DNA of 25,010 nt from SZUA-442 sp035461905 (lineage in GTDB: Bacteria > Actinomycetota > Acidimicrobiia > Spongiisociales > UBA5794), in the NCBI GenBank assembly GCA_035461905.1, contig DATHUV010000053.1:1-25010 (forward strand). The letters are read 5' to 3'. The position numbers were made by a program, and so were the translations under genes. The notes under the pieces are model-generated. The model was given only the letters and a program-made list of their open reading frames with translations. It searched no databases and was not told the origin of the DNA. Positions 18,601 through 25,010 of this stretch are shown piece by piece (within the stretch, counting starts at the first letter, position 1; every line of letters begins with the position of its first letter).

Positions 18601-19273
18601 GATCATGGGCGGCGACGGTTGGGCGTACGACATCGGTTTCGGTGGCGTCGACCATGCCCTGGCATCGGGACTCGACATCAATATCCTCGTGATGGACACA
18701 GAGGTGTACTCGAACACAGGCGGCCAGGCGTCGAAGGCGACACCGCGAGGTGCCGTTGCCAAGTTCACGGCCGGCGGCAAGACCACAGGGAAGAAGGACC
18801 TCGGCCAGATCGCCATGTCCTACGGCAATGTCTACGTCGCCCAGGTGGCGATCGGCGCCAACAACACCCAGGCCGTGAAGGCGATCGCGGAAGCCGAAGC
18901 ATACGAAGGCCCGTCGATCGTCATCGCGTACTCGACGTGCATCGCTCACGGGATGGACATGGCGACGTCGATGAGCCATCAGAAGGATCTCGTCGACACG
19001 GGGTACTGGCCGTTGTATCGGTACGACCCGCGTGTCGCCGAGGAGGGCAACCATCCCTTCCGGCTCGACAGCAGGCCGCCTTCGAGGCCGTTCGCAGAGA
19101 TCGCGCTCAAGGAGGCTCGATATGCCGTGCTCTCGAAGGTGAACCCCGATGGCCATGCCGAGCTCATGCGCCAGGCCCAGCAGGACATCGACAATCGGTG
19201 GAGCCTGTACGAGGATCTTGCGGAACTCGACCGGATCCAACCGGAACACATGACGGATCAGGAGGTCGAATGA
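15668..19273 (+). CDS. nifJ: Pyruvate:ferredoxin (flavodoxin) oxidoreductase, single-chain
   Basis: A 1201-residue protein from ATG 15668 (GAAGGA 7 nt upstream); a TTG at 15650 is a less likely start. It converts pyruvate plus CoA to acetyl-CoA and CO2, reducing ferredoxin or flavodoxin. Domain order is as in the homodimeric enzyme. The pyruvate-binding domain has YPITPSSPMGE and IEMQSEAGAAG. A transketolase-C-like domain and the gamma domain follow. The EKR domain has YEKR at 685-688. A two-cluster ferredoxin domain has Cys702/705/708/712 and Cys758/761/764/768. The TPP domain carries the proximal-cluster cysteines 832, 835, 860 and 1091 and GGDGWAYDIGFGG. All twelve cluster cysteines are present. 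Pyruvate is the likely substrate but another 2-oxoacid is possible. It is coupled to the next gene. Confidence 0.95.
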   Translation: MTLTEAPTRTMITVDGNEAAASVAYRTNEVLAIYPITPSSPMGELSDEWSNKARPNVWGNVPRVIEMQSEAGAAGTVHGALLGGALTSTFTASQGLLLMIPNMYKIAGELLPAVFHVAARSVATHALSIFGDHSDVMATRATGWSMLASNSVQEAHDLALIAQAATLESRVPFVHFFDGFRTSHEVNMIDELSDDDIRAMVPIELVLAHRNRRLDPDRPELRGTAQNPDVFFQAREACNPFYDAVPDIVQGAMDRFADRVGRRYRLFDYVGAPDATEVIVMMGSGVAAAESAVNAMVGAGEKVGLVKVRLFRPFSPAALAASLPSTVRTIAVLDRTKEPGAVGEPLMQDVMVSLVEETQARRTSWSVAPRIIGGRYGLSSKEFTPAMAAGVFAEARKEEPKRRFTVGIVDDVTHLSIDYDPTFDIGSRAQVRAVFYGLGADGTVGANKNTVKIVGDDTNLYAQGYFVYDSRKSGSMTTSHLRFDPKPIEATYLISDANFVACHHFDFLGHIDVLAKAEHGATFLLNSVYGPDEVWDHLPREVQQQIIDKELKLHVVDATSVAREAGLGQRINTVLQTCFFALTDVLPIDEAIGFIKGAITKSYAKFGDVVVERNNAAVDGAVAGLHRVSVPAVADSQVTVRRTVPEDAPDFVTRVTAMMLEDKGDLLPVSAMPVDGAFPTGTTQYEKRSIAVEIPIFDPEICIECAKCALVCPHAAIRLKVFDASDVVDAPDSFKVRQFRSRDIPDALMTIQVAPDDCTGCSVCVDVCPAKSKSEVKHKAINMRPKQDHLAAERENWDFFLSIPEIDRSLTRPDTVKGVQMLEPLFEFSGACSGCGETPYVKLVSQLVGDRLMVANATGCSSIYGGNLPTTPWRTNAEGRGPAWANSLFEDNAEFGLGMRLALDAEISEARDLVDQLAHDLGEELVRALLDADQSTEAGIADQRRRVALLDDVLETLDSEAALRLKAVSGSLVKKSVWIMGGDGWAYDIGFGGVDHALASGLDINILVMDTEVYSNTGGQASKATPRGAVAKFTAGGKTTGKKDLGQIAMSYGNVYVAQVAIGANNTQAVKAIAEAEAYEGPSIVIAYSTCIAHGMDMATSMSHQKDLVDTGYWPLYRYDPRVAEEGNHPFRLDSRPPSRPFAEIALKEARYAVLSKVNPDGHAELMRQAQQDIDNRWSLYEDLAELDRIQPEHMTDQEVE

Positions 19274-20283
19274 TGACGGCGGATCTCTCGACGACGTACC
19301 TGGGTTTCAAGCTGAAGAACCCGCTGGTCGCGTCCGCATCGCCGATGACGGACAACGTGGAATCCCTCCTTGCACTCCAGGAGGCCGGGGTGGCGGCCGT
19401 CGTGCTGCCCTCGTTGTGGGAGGAGCAGATCGAGCATGAGGCCCTCGAGATGCAACGGCTGTACACGCTGACCTCGAACAACTTCGCAGAGTCGCTCTCC
19501 GGGTACTTCCCCGAGTTCGACGACTACGGGACGAGGACGGAGGCGTATCTGGAGCACCTCATCGCAGCGAAGGCCGCGCTCGAGGTTCCCGTGATCGCCT
19601 CCCTGAACGGGACGACACGAGGTGGCTGGGTGCGATATGCCGGCAGGATCGAGGAGTCCGGCGCCGACGCCCTCGAGCTCAACATCTACCTGATCACGAC
19701 GGATCCGAATGCCACCGGAGAGGACGTCGAGAAGCGCTACCTCGATCTCGTAGAGGCGGTCCGCGCCAACGTGTCGATACCGCTCGCCGTCAAGATCGGT
19801 CCGTATTTCTCGTCGACGCCGAACATGGCGCGCAAGCTCCAGGAGGCGGGCGCGGACGCTCTGGTCCTCTTCAATCGCTTCTTCCAACCGGATATCGACC
19901 TCGAAACGCTCGAGGTGGTCCCACGAGTGAACCTCTCGCCCCGATCGGCGTTGCTGCTTCCGTTGCGGTGGATCGGGATCCTGCGTGGCACCGTCCCCCT
20001 CGACATGGCCATCACGTCCGGCGTCCACACCGCGGAGGATGCGCTCAAGGCCGTCCTCGTCGGCGCAGACGCGGTGATGATGGCGTCCGCCCTCCTTCGG
20101 AACGGACCTGGGCACGTCGGAACCATGCTCACCGAGATGCAGGAGTGGCTCGACGAACACGAGTACGAGTCGATCGAGCAGATGAAGGGGTCGATGAGCA
20201 TCGGGTCGTCCCCGAACCCGGACGCATTCGTCAGGGCGAATTACATGAAGATGCTCACGACGTATACGACGAACCCCAACTGA
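19273..20283 (+). CDS. Dihydroorotate dehydrogenase-like FMN protein, partner of nifJ
   Basis: A 336-residue TIM-barrel flavoprotein. Two tandem ATG codons overlap the nifJ stop (19270 and 19273); 19273 is preferred because GGAGG (19261-19265) is 7 nt from it. It begins with the PyrD-like strand TTYLGFKLKNPLVASASPMTDN. It has ADALELNIY, PLAVKIGPYFSSTPNMARKLQEAGADALVLFNRF and the phosphate-binding end TSGVHTAEDALKAVLVGADAVMMASALL. The usual DHOD segment N-x-SCPN, which holds substrate contacts near the barrel end, is replaced by NIYLITTDP, so it is probably not a pyrimidine enzyme. Such proteins are known beside nifJ in several phyla; an electron-transfer role or another substrate is possible but unproven. 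Confidence 0.85.
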   Translation: MTADLSTTYLGFKLKNPLVASASPMTDNVESLLALQEAGVAAVVLPSLWEEQIEHEALEMQRLYTLTSNNFAESLSGYFPEFDDYGTRTEAYLEHLIAAKAALEVPVIASLNGTTRGGWVRYAGRIEESGADALELNIYLITTDPNATGEDVEKRYLDLVEAVRANVSIPLAVKIGPYFSSTPNMARKLQEAGADALVLFNRFFQPDIDLETLEVVPRVNLSPRSALLLPLRWIGILRGTVPLDMAITSGVHTAEDALKAVLVGADAVMMASALLRNGPGHVGTMLTEMQEWLDEHEYESIEQMKGSMSIGSSPNPDAFVRANYMKMLTTYTTNPN

Positions 20284-20288
20284 CTCGC

Positions 20289-20684
20289 TCAGTCTGACGG
20301 GTACGTCTCCGGAGGCTGCCACAGCTCGATGCGGTTCCCAGCCGGGTCGGTGACCCATCCGAAGTCGCCGTATGCGTTGTGCTCCTCGCGATCGTCGACA
20401 TCGCAGCCGTTTGTGCGCAGCTGTGCGAGCATCGCGGCGAGGTCCCTCACGCGGTAGTTGATGACGAACGGCGGCGTCGGACTGCCGAAGGATGTTGCCG
20501 TCATGGGGTAGGCCGTCCACACGACGTGGGTGCCGCCTGCGTCGTCCTCGTGGCGGAGCGGGAACATAGAGCCCCACCACGCTTCGTCGATGGCGATCCC
20601 GAGGTTGTCCCTGTACCAGCCGGCGAGGGCGGATGGATCCGAGGATCCGATGAACACCCCTCCGATACCGAGTACCTGCTCCAT
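20289..20684 (-). CDS. VOC superfamily (glyoxalase/bleomycin-resistance-like) protein
   Basis: A 131-residue product starting at the complement of 20682-20684 (MEQVLGIGG). AGGAGG lies about 7 nt upstream on this strand, which settles the start; the longer upstream frame is not protein-like. Two beta-alpha-beta-beta-beta halves are visible: GIGGVFIGSSDPSALAGWYRDNLGI, then THVVWTAYP, FVINYRVRDL and the closing strand TDPAGNRIELWQPP with the conserved Glu. Metal-dependent VOC enzymes include glyoxalase I and dioxygenases, but nothing here identifies a substrate. It is convergent with the DHOD-like gene (5-nt gap) and divergent from the protease gene. Confidence 0.85.
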   Translation of the reverse strand: MEQVLGIGGVFIGSSDPSALAGWYRDNLGIAIDEAWWGSMFPLRHEDDAGGTHVVWTAYPMTATSFGSPTPPFVINYRVRDLAAMLAQLRTNGCDVDDREEHNAYGDFGWVTDPAGNRIELWQPPETYPSD

Positions 20685-20758
20685 GGTCGACCTCCTCCGT
20701 GCACAAGAGACGCCAGCCGCGGCCACTCGGGATTGGGATGGGTGCTCATGTCGCGCAC

Positions 20759-20764
20759 TACCTT
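20759..20764 (+). promoter_or_regulatory. Candidate -10 box for leaderless M50 protease transcript
   Basis: TACCTT ends exactly 6 nt before ATG 20771, the same geometry as at the methyltransferase gene. No Shine-Dalgarno site precedes this ATG or the earlier in-frame ATG 20738. Confidence 0.4.
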
Positions 20765-20770
20765 CCGTCC

Positions 20771-21535
20771 ATGCTCCGGTTCCCCCTGTTCGGGATCCCT
20801 GTCGGGGTCCACGCGACCTTCCTCTTCGTCGCGCTGCTCGGCGCCACGGCATACCGTGGATGGGACATCGCGTGGTGGACCGCCGCTGCATTCGTGGCCA
20901 TCCTCCTCCATGAGCTCGGTCATGCTCTCAGCGCCCGAGCGTTCGGCGCGATGGGCATCTCGATCACCCTCTACGGTCTCGGGGGCCTGACGTCGTACAG
21001 CCATGGCCGCGAGATGTCCCATGGCCGGTCGTTCCTTGTGTCCGGCGCCGGATCGTTCACGGGGATCGTCGCTGGAGGAGCTGTGTGGTACCTCGCCTCG
21101 ATCGGCACATTCGACGGTGCCTCCGACCCGGTCGTTGTACTCGTCAACTCGTTCGTGTTCACCGCGCTCGTGTGGGGAGTCCTGAATTGGATCCCGATCG
21201 TTCCGTTGGACGGAGGTCACATGGTCGTGCACCTCGTATCGATGTTCAACGAGGAGCGGGCACCCTTCATCGGCCAGATCATCACGTGGATCGCTGTTGC
21301 GATCGTCGGTCCCATCGCCTGGGTCAACGGTTACAGGTTCGCCGTGCTCATCCTCGGGTTCTTCGCCTTCATGGGTCTCCGCGACTATCGCGACGGCGTC
21401 GAACGAAAGAGGGCGGCCGCTCGAACGGTCCCCGGATCCGGTCAACCCGACGAGGCCAGGACTGCAAAGCATCCTGACGCCGCGGACAGTCGGTACCCGT
21501 CTTCTCGCGACGACGAGCCGGACTTTCCCATCTGA
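20771..21535 (+). CDS. Site-2-protease-like M50 membrane zinc metalloprotease
   Basis: A 254-residue membrane protein. ATG 20771 gives the family-like start MLRFPLFGIPVGVHATFLF and fits a leaderless promoter; GTG 20699 and ATG 20738 are longer in-frame alternatives. About six hydrophobic segments are visible. The zinc motif HELGH is at 47-51 in the second helix, and the second motif NWIPIVPLDGGH at 139-150 supplies the third ligand (Asp147). There is no PDZ or CBS domain. A hydrophilic tail of about 45 residues follows the last helix. Family members cut transmembrane substrates such as anti-sigma factors. The ZAS anti-sigma in this window would be a conceivable target, but they lie 18 kb apart, so this is speculation. 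Confidence 0.85.
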   Translation: MLRFPLFGIPVGVHATFLFVALLGATAYRGWDIAWWTAAAFVAILLHELGHALSARAFGAMGISITLYGLGGLTSYSHGREMSHGRSFLVSGAGSFTGIVAGGAVWYLASIGTFDGASDPVVVLVNSFVFTALVWGVLNWIPIVPLDGGHMVVHLVSMFNEERAPFIGQIITWIAVAIVGPIAWVNGYRFAVLILGFFAFMGLRDYRDGVERKRAAARTVPGSGQPDEARTAKHPDAADSRYPSSRDDEPDFPI

Positions 21536-21556
21536 GGAATCCCGTTCGGAGAGGGC

Positions 21557-21979
21557 TCAGGCGGTAGGTGGTGCCGAGTAGGCGCCCTGGGCGACGGCGA
21601 CGAGACGATCGGGCTCGCCGTCCATCCACAGCTCCACCGTTCCGACGATGCGCCTGGTCCCGACCGATTGGATCCGCGCCCGTGCGAGGAGGTCGCCGTC
21701 TCGGGCGGGTCGGAGGAAGCGAATCGAGAGTTCGCTCGTCACCGCCATGGGCTCGATTCCGATCACGCTGAAGGATGCGAACCACAGGGCAGAATCCGCA
21801 AGGGTGAACATCGTCGGGCCGCTGATGTATCGGCCCGGCCGAAGCGCATCCTCGTCGAACGTCCACCTGGCTGTCGCCGTTCCGCTTCCGATCGATTCGC
21901 ACCTCACACCAGCCGCTGAAACTGCTGGATAGGCGGAAGCGACGAACGCGTCGATGTCTTCGGTGGATGGCATTTGCAT
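21557..21979 (-). CDS. PaaI-type hotdog thioesterase
   Basis: A 140-residue single-hotdog protein on the minus strand. ATG at 21979 (MQMPSTED) is taken as start because a TAGCGT -10-like box lies 8 nt upstream; the Met two codons later is also possible. Motifs are LRPGRYISGPTMFTLADSALWFAS, where the conserved G-G/A-x-x-A-D helix of acyl-CoA thioesterases lies, and TSELSIRFLRPARDGDLLARARIQSVGTRRIVGTVEL. These match the PaaI/thioesterase-4HBT group that hydrolyses acyl-CoA or aryl-CoA esters. The substrate is unknown. It is convergent with the protease gene, with 21 nt between the stop codons. Confidence 0.85.
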   Translation of the reverse strand: MQMPSTEDIDAFVASAYPAVSAAGVRCESIGSGTATARWTFDEDALRPGRYISGPTMFTLADSALWFASFSVIGIEPMAVTSELSIRFLRPARDGDLLARARIQSVGTRRIVGTVELWMDGEPDRLVAVAQGAYSAPPTA

Positions 21980-21987
21980 GCCACAGG

Positions 21988-21993
21988 ACGCTA
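21988..21993 (-). promoter_or_regulatory. Candidate -10 box of thioesterase gene
   Basis: On the minus strand TAGCGT lies 8 nt before the ATG, in the sequence TAGCGTCCTGTGGC, of which 10 of 14 bases equal those before the MaoC-type hydratase gene (446-459). No Shine-Dalgarno site is seen. Confidence 0.35.
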
Positions 21994-22070
21994 GCCGATG
22001 CGCGAGGTGACCCGATTCGGTGGTAGGGTCCCGTACGAGCGGTGGTCGGTGGCCTGCTGGTCATCCCGTT

Positions 22071-22100
22071 TTGCGCGTTAGGAAACGCGTGGGATATACT
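22071..22100 (+). promoter_or_regulatory. str operon (rpsL) promoter
   Basis: TTGCGC (22071-22076), an 18-nt spacer and TATACT (22095-22100). Spacer length and the ATATACTCC core are shared with the trpT-secE promoter. The predicted start near 22107 gives a leader of about 180 nt. Confidence 0.6.
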
Positions 22101-22183
22101 CCGCCCTGGTTTTTCCCAGCCGAACCCGCCGGTACCCGGAGGCGTCCTCGGGCGCTGTTGTGCCGGAAGAGGTTCACACAAGG

Positions 22184-22223
22184 GATCGGTCCTGCTGTGT
22201 GATCCGCAGCAAGGCCGATTTTC
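22184..22223 (+). terminator. Attenuator-like hairpin in the rpsL leader
   Basis: Within the untranslated leader, ATCGG-T-CCT-GCTG (22185-22197) pairs with CAGCA-A-GG-CCGAT (22207-22219), about 12 bp with two single-base bulges and a 9-nt loop, followed by TTT (22220-22222). It sits about 70 nt before the rpsL start. No open reading frame for a leader peptide is obvious. The rest of 21980-22289 holds only this and the promoter. Confidence 0.5.
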
Positions 22224-22289
22224 GTACGTCAGGAACTCCGATACCCGGGTCTCGGGTCGGGGTGCGCCGAAGAGAGAGACAGAGCAACA

Positions 22290-22661
22290 GTGCCAACCGT
22301 ACAGCAGCTGGTCCGACAGGGCCGGAAGCCGAAGCCGAAGAAGCAGAGAACCGTCGGGCTCGCCGGATCTCCTCAACGACGCGGCGTATGCACGCGGGTG
22401 TACACCGTGACGCCGAAGAAGCCGAACTCGGCGCTTCGCAAGGTCGCCCGCGTACGCCTGTCCTCCCAGATCGAGGTCACTGCCTACATCCCCGGCGAGG
22501 GCCACAACCTCCAGGAGCACTCGATCGTCCTCGTCCGTGGCGGGCGTGTGAAGGATCTCCCCGGCGTCCGGTACAAGGTCATCCGCGGAGCGCTCGACGC
22601 CGCAGGTGTCGACGGCCGCAAACAGGCACGATCCCGCTACGGAACGAAGAAGGAGTCGTAA
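22290..22661 (+). CDS. rpsL: Ribosomal protein uS12
   Basis: A 123-residue, very basic product from GTG 22290 with only a weak purine-rich ribosome-binding site (GAGAGAGAC). It starts PTVQQLVRQGRKPKPKK and holds the decoding-centre loops TPKKPNSALRKVARVRL and GGRVKDLPGVRYKVIRG. Both lysines that mutate to streptomycin resistance (in PKKPNS and RVKDLPG) are the wild-type residue. S12 contacts the decoding A site and monitors codon-anticodon pairing. It is the first gene of the str operon, 3 nt before rpsG. Confidence 0.98.
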   Translation: MPTVQQLVRQGRKPKPKKQRTVGLAGSPQRRGVCTRVYTVTPKKPNSALRKVARVRLSSQIEVTAYIPGEGHNLQEHSIVLVRGGRVKDLPGVRYKVIRGALDAAGVDGRKQARSRYGTKKES

Positions 22662-22664
22662 CCC

Positions 22665-23132
22665 ATGCGTCGCGCTCCCGCAGAGGTCCGAAGGCTCGAT
22701 CCTGACCCGATCTACCAGTCCATCCTGGTGACCCAGGTCATCAACAAGGTGCTGCTCAAGGGCAAGAAAGGCGCTGCGCGCCGCATCGTCTACACGGCGA
22801 TGGACATCGTCGAACAGCGCACCGGATCCGATCCACTCCCCACGCTCAAGCGGGCGATCGACAACGTGCGCCCCACGCTCGAGGTCCGGTCGCGACGCGT
22901 CGGAGGCTCGACCTACCAGGTGCCTGTCGAGGTACGTCCCCGCAGGGCACAGACCCTCGCCGTGCGGTGGCTCGTCGAGTTCGCACGCAAACGGCGTGAG
23001 AAGACGATGGCAGAGCGCCTCGCAAACGAGATCCTCGATGCTGCGAACCGCACCGGTGCCGCAGCAAAACGTCGCGAAGACGTCCACAAGATGGCGGAGT
23101 CCAACAAGGCCTTCGCCCACTACCGCTGGTAA
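22665..23132 (+). CDS. rpsG: Ribosomal protein uS7
   Basis: A 155-residue product from ATG 22665, with GAAGAAGGAG as ribosome-binding site at the end of rpsL. It starts with the family sequence MRRAPAEVR and contains VTQVINKVLLKGKKGAARRIVY, VRPTLEVRSRRVGGSTYQVPVEVRP, the RLANEILDAANRTGAAAKRREDVHKMAESNKAFAHYRW end. S7 nucleates assembly of the 30S head and contacts the E-site tRNA. In E. coli it represses its own operon; the leader hairpin upstream of rpsL could be a target, but no S7 site is visible. fusA follows 6 nt after the stop. Confidence 0.98.
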   Translation: MRRAPAEVRRLDPDPIYQSILVTQVINKVLLKGKKGAARRIVYTAMDIVEQRTGSDPLPTLKRAIDNVRPTLEVRSRRVGGSTYQVPVEVRPRRAQTLAVRWLVEFARKRREKTMAERLANEILDAANRTGAAAKRREDVHKMAESNKAFAHYRW

Positions 23133-23138
23133 CCACAC

Positions 23139-25010
23139 ATGGCACGCACCATCCCACTCGAGACGATCCGCAACATCGGAATCATGGCCCACATCGACGC
23201 GGGCAAGACGACGACGACCGAGCGCATCCTCTACTACACGGGCCGCACCTACAAACTCGGTGAGGTCCATGAAGGCGCGGCCGTCATGGACTGGATGGAG
23301 CAGGAGCAGGAGCGTGGTATCACGATCACCTCTGCGGCCACGACAACCCAGTGGAATGACCATACGATCAACATCATCGACACCCCTGGTCACGTCGACT
23401 TCACCGTGGAAGTTGAGCGATCACTGCGCGTCCTCGACGGCGCAGTCGCCGTGTTCGATGCAGTTTCGGGCGTCGAGCCCCAGTCCGAGACCGTGTGGCG
23501 CCAGGCGGACAAGTACGGCGTACCCCGCATCTGCTTCATCAACAAGATGGACCGCATTGGCGCAGACTTCTTCGCATCCATGCAGTCGATCGTCGACCGC
23601 CTCGGGGGCAACCCCGTTGCCATCCAGATCCCCATTGGGGCCGAATCGGATTTCAGGGGCGTTATCGACCTCGTCGAGATGAAAGCCATCCTGTGGCACG
23701 ACGAGGATGGCAAGGAACGGGAAGTGACGAGCATCCCGGAAGAGTTCCTCGACGAGGCACGGACCTGGCACCACAAGATGCTCGACGTCGTGGCATCCGA
23801 GGACGAGGCGCTCATGGAGAAGTACCTCACAGAGGAAGTGCTGACTCCTGCCGAGATCCGCTCCGTCATACGCAAGGGAACGATCGCTCGCGACTTCGTC
23901 CCGGTCATGCTCGGTAGCGCTTTCAAGAACAAGGGCGTCCAGCCCCTCCTCGACGCCGTCGTGGCCTACCTCCCGAGTCCCGTCGACCTCCCCCCGATGG
24001 AAGGTTTCAAGCCCGGCAAGGAGGACGAGACGATCGAGCGCAAGGCATCCGACAACGAGCCGTTCTCGGCCCTTGCCTTCAAGATCATGTCCGACCCTTA
24101 CGTCGGCAAGCTCACCTACCTCCGGGTGTACTCCGGACGCGCCGACAAGGGCGACTCGGTGGTCAACTCCACCACGGGAAAGAAGGAGCGCTTCGGTCGC
24201 CTCCTGCGTATGCATGCCGCCAAGCAGGAGGACATCGACGAGATCATGACGGGTGACATCGTCGCCGCCGTCGGGATGAAGAACACCCGGACCGGTGACA
24301 CGCTGTCGTCGGCGAGCGACCCTGTCCAGCTCGAGTCGATGACCTTCCCCGAGCCTGTCATCTCCGTGGCGATCGAGCCGAGGACCAAGGGTGACCAGGA
24401 CAAGCTCGGCAACGGGCTCTCGCGCCTCGCCGAGGAGGACCCGACCTTCAACGTCCGCTCGGACGAGGAGACGGGTCAGACGATCATCGCCGGCATGGGC
24501 GAGCTCCACCTCGAGGTCATCGTCGATCGCCTGTTCAGGGAGTTCAAGGTCGAGGCGAACGTCGGGCGACCCCAGGTGGCGTACCGAGAGACGATCAAGA
24601 AGCCTGTCAGCAAGGTCGATGCGAAGTTCAAGCGCCAGACGGGCGGTTCCGGAATGTATGGCCACGTGGTCATCGACCTCGAACCCATGGCCCCTGGCGA
24701 AGGTTTTGAGTTCGTGGATGCCGTCAAGGGCGGCAACGTCCCCAGGGAGTACATCCCGGCGGTGGAGAAGGGCATCCGCGAGGCACTCGAGGGAGGAATC
24801 CTCGCCGGATATCCCCTCGTCGACGTTCGAGCACGCCTCATCGACGGGTCGTCACACAATGTCGACTCGAATGAGATGGCATTCAAGATCGCCGGATCGA
24901 TGGCGCTCCAGGAAGCCGCGAAGGCCGCAGGCGTCAAGCTGCTCGAACCGATCATGGAGCTCGAGGTCGTGACCCCTGAGGACTACATGGGTGACGTCAT
25001 CGGCGATCTC
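23139..25010 (+). CDS. fusA: Elongation factor G (3' end beyond window)
   Basis: An open frame from ATG 23139 through 25010, 624 of about 700 residues. The ribosome-binding site is poor, and the start is set by the N-terminus MARTIPLETIRNIGIMAHIDAGKTT. The G1 motif AHIDAGKTT is at 17-25, G2 is in ERGITITSAA, G3 is DTPGHVDF and G4 is NKMD. Domain II and domain III (RLAEEDPTFNV) follow, then domain IV (KVDAKFKRQTGGSGMYGHV and its tip). The window ends in domain V at EDYMGDVIGDL. EF-G drives GTP-dependent translocation and ribosome recycling. Its usual downstream neighbour tuf is not in the window. Confidence 0.98.
   Translation, partial: MARTIPLETIRNIGIMAHIDAGKTTTTERILYYTGRTYKLGEVHEGAAVMDWMEQEQERGITITSAATTTQWNDHTINIIDTPGHVDFTVEVERSLRVLDGAVAVFDAVSGVEPQSETVWRQADKYGVPRICFINKMDRIGADFFASMQSIVDRLGGNPVAIQIPIGAESDFRGVIDLVEMKAILWHDEDGKEREVTSIPEEFLDEARTWHHKMLDVVASEDEALMEKYLTEEVLTPAEIRSVIRKGTIARDFVPVMLGSAFKNKGVQPLLDAVVAYLPSPVDLPPMEGFKPGKEDETIERKASDNEPFSALAFKIMSDPYVGKLTYLRVYSGRADKGDSVVNSTTGKKERFGRLLRMHAAKQEDIDEIMTGDIVAAVGMKNTRTGDTLSSASDPVQLESMTFPEPVISVAIEPRTKGDQDKLGNGLSRLAEEDPTFNVRSDEETGQTIIAGMGELHLEVIVDRLFREFKVEANVGRPQVAYRETIKKPVSKVDAKFKRQTGGSGMYGHVVIDLEPMAPGEGFEFVDAVKGGNVPREYIPAVEKGIREALEGGILAGYPLVDVRARLIDGSSHNVDSNEMAFKIAGSMALQEAAKAAGVKLLEPIMELEVVTPEDYMGDVIGDL

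Noticed and set aside
21369..23393. A 674-codon minus-strand open frame across the M50, thioesterase, rpsL, rpsG and fusA regions.
   Set aside because: It runs antisense to clear genes and through the rpsL promoter; the translation has no recognisable domain.

Overview
The window is a high-GC bacterial chromosome segment carrying the core transcription and translation gene cluster. The order is tuf (3' end), rpmG, a MaoC-type dehydratase, tRNA-Trp, secE, nusG, rplK, rplA, rplJ, rplL, rpoB, rpoC, and later rpsL, rpsG, fusA (5' part). Several points indicate Actinomycetota: a hadA/hadB-like dehydratase and trpT between rpmG and secE, a charged coiled-coil insertion near the N-terminus of beta', and TTG/GTG starts. 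A second tuf-type locus upstream of rpmG, an rplJ product with a long tail and a nifJ gene suggest a deep-branching lineage (Acidimicrobiia-like is a guess) rather than a classical mycolic-acid or Streptomyces group.

Layout. 1-400: the end of tuf and rpmG, closed by a perfect 13-bp terminator hairpin. 446-2220: an accessory operon of a double-hotdog hydratase, an ECF sigma factor and a small ZAS-type membrane anti-sigma, the last two overlapping by ATGA. 2323-4695: a promoter, tRNA-Trp, secE-nusG-rplK-rplA and a strong terminator. 4696-5226: a gene-free leader region with an L10-leader-like fold and an attenuator hairpin. 5227-6533: rplJ-rplL and a UUCG-loop terminator. 6537-7388: a methyltransferase, probably leaderless. 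7434-15001: the promoter and leader of rpoBC, then rpoB, rpoC and a 14-bp hairpin. 15071-21979: an accessory block of DUF427 (-), nifJ pyruvate:ferredoxin oxidoreductase with a coupled dihydroorotate-dehydrogenase-like flavoprotein, a VOC protein (-), an M50 metalloprotease and a hotdog thioesterase (-). 22071-25010: the str operon with its own promoter and attenuator-like leader; fusA runs off the window.

The most unusual observations are in the core genes. RpoC keeps its N-terminal zinc site, but all four cysteines of the second zinc site (near the trigger loop) are replaced by Ser/Asp at aligned positions. Ribosomal protein L10 carries a roughly 108-residue acidic, low-complexity C-terminal tail. 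The tuf fragment uses codons unlike every neighbour. Three ribosome/RNA polymerase operons have structured leaders with terminator-like or alternative hairpins. Isolated genes appear to start at leaderless promoters (TAnnnT 6-8 nt before ATG), whereas most operon genes use Shine-Dalgarno sites. No CRISPR array, insertion sequence, phage gene or integration site was seen.
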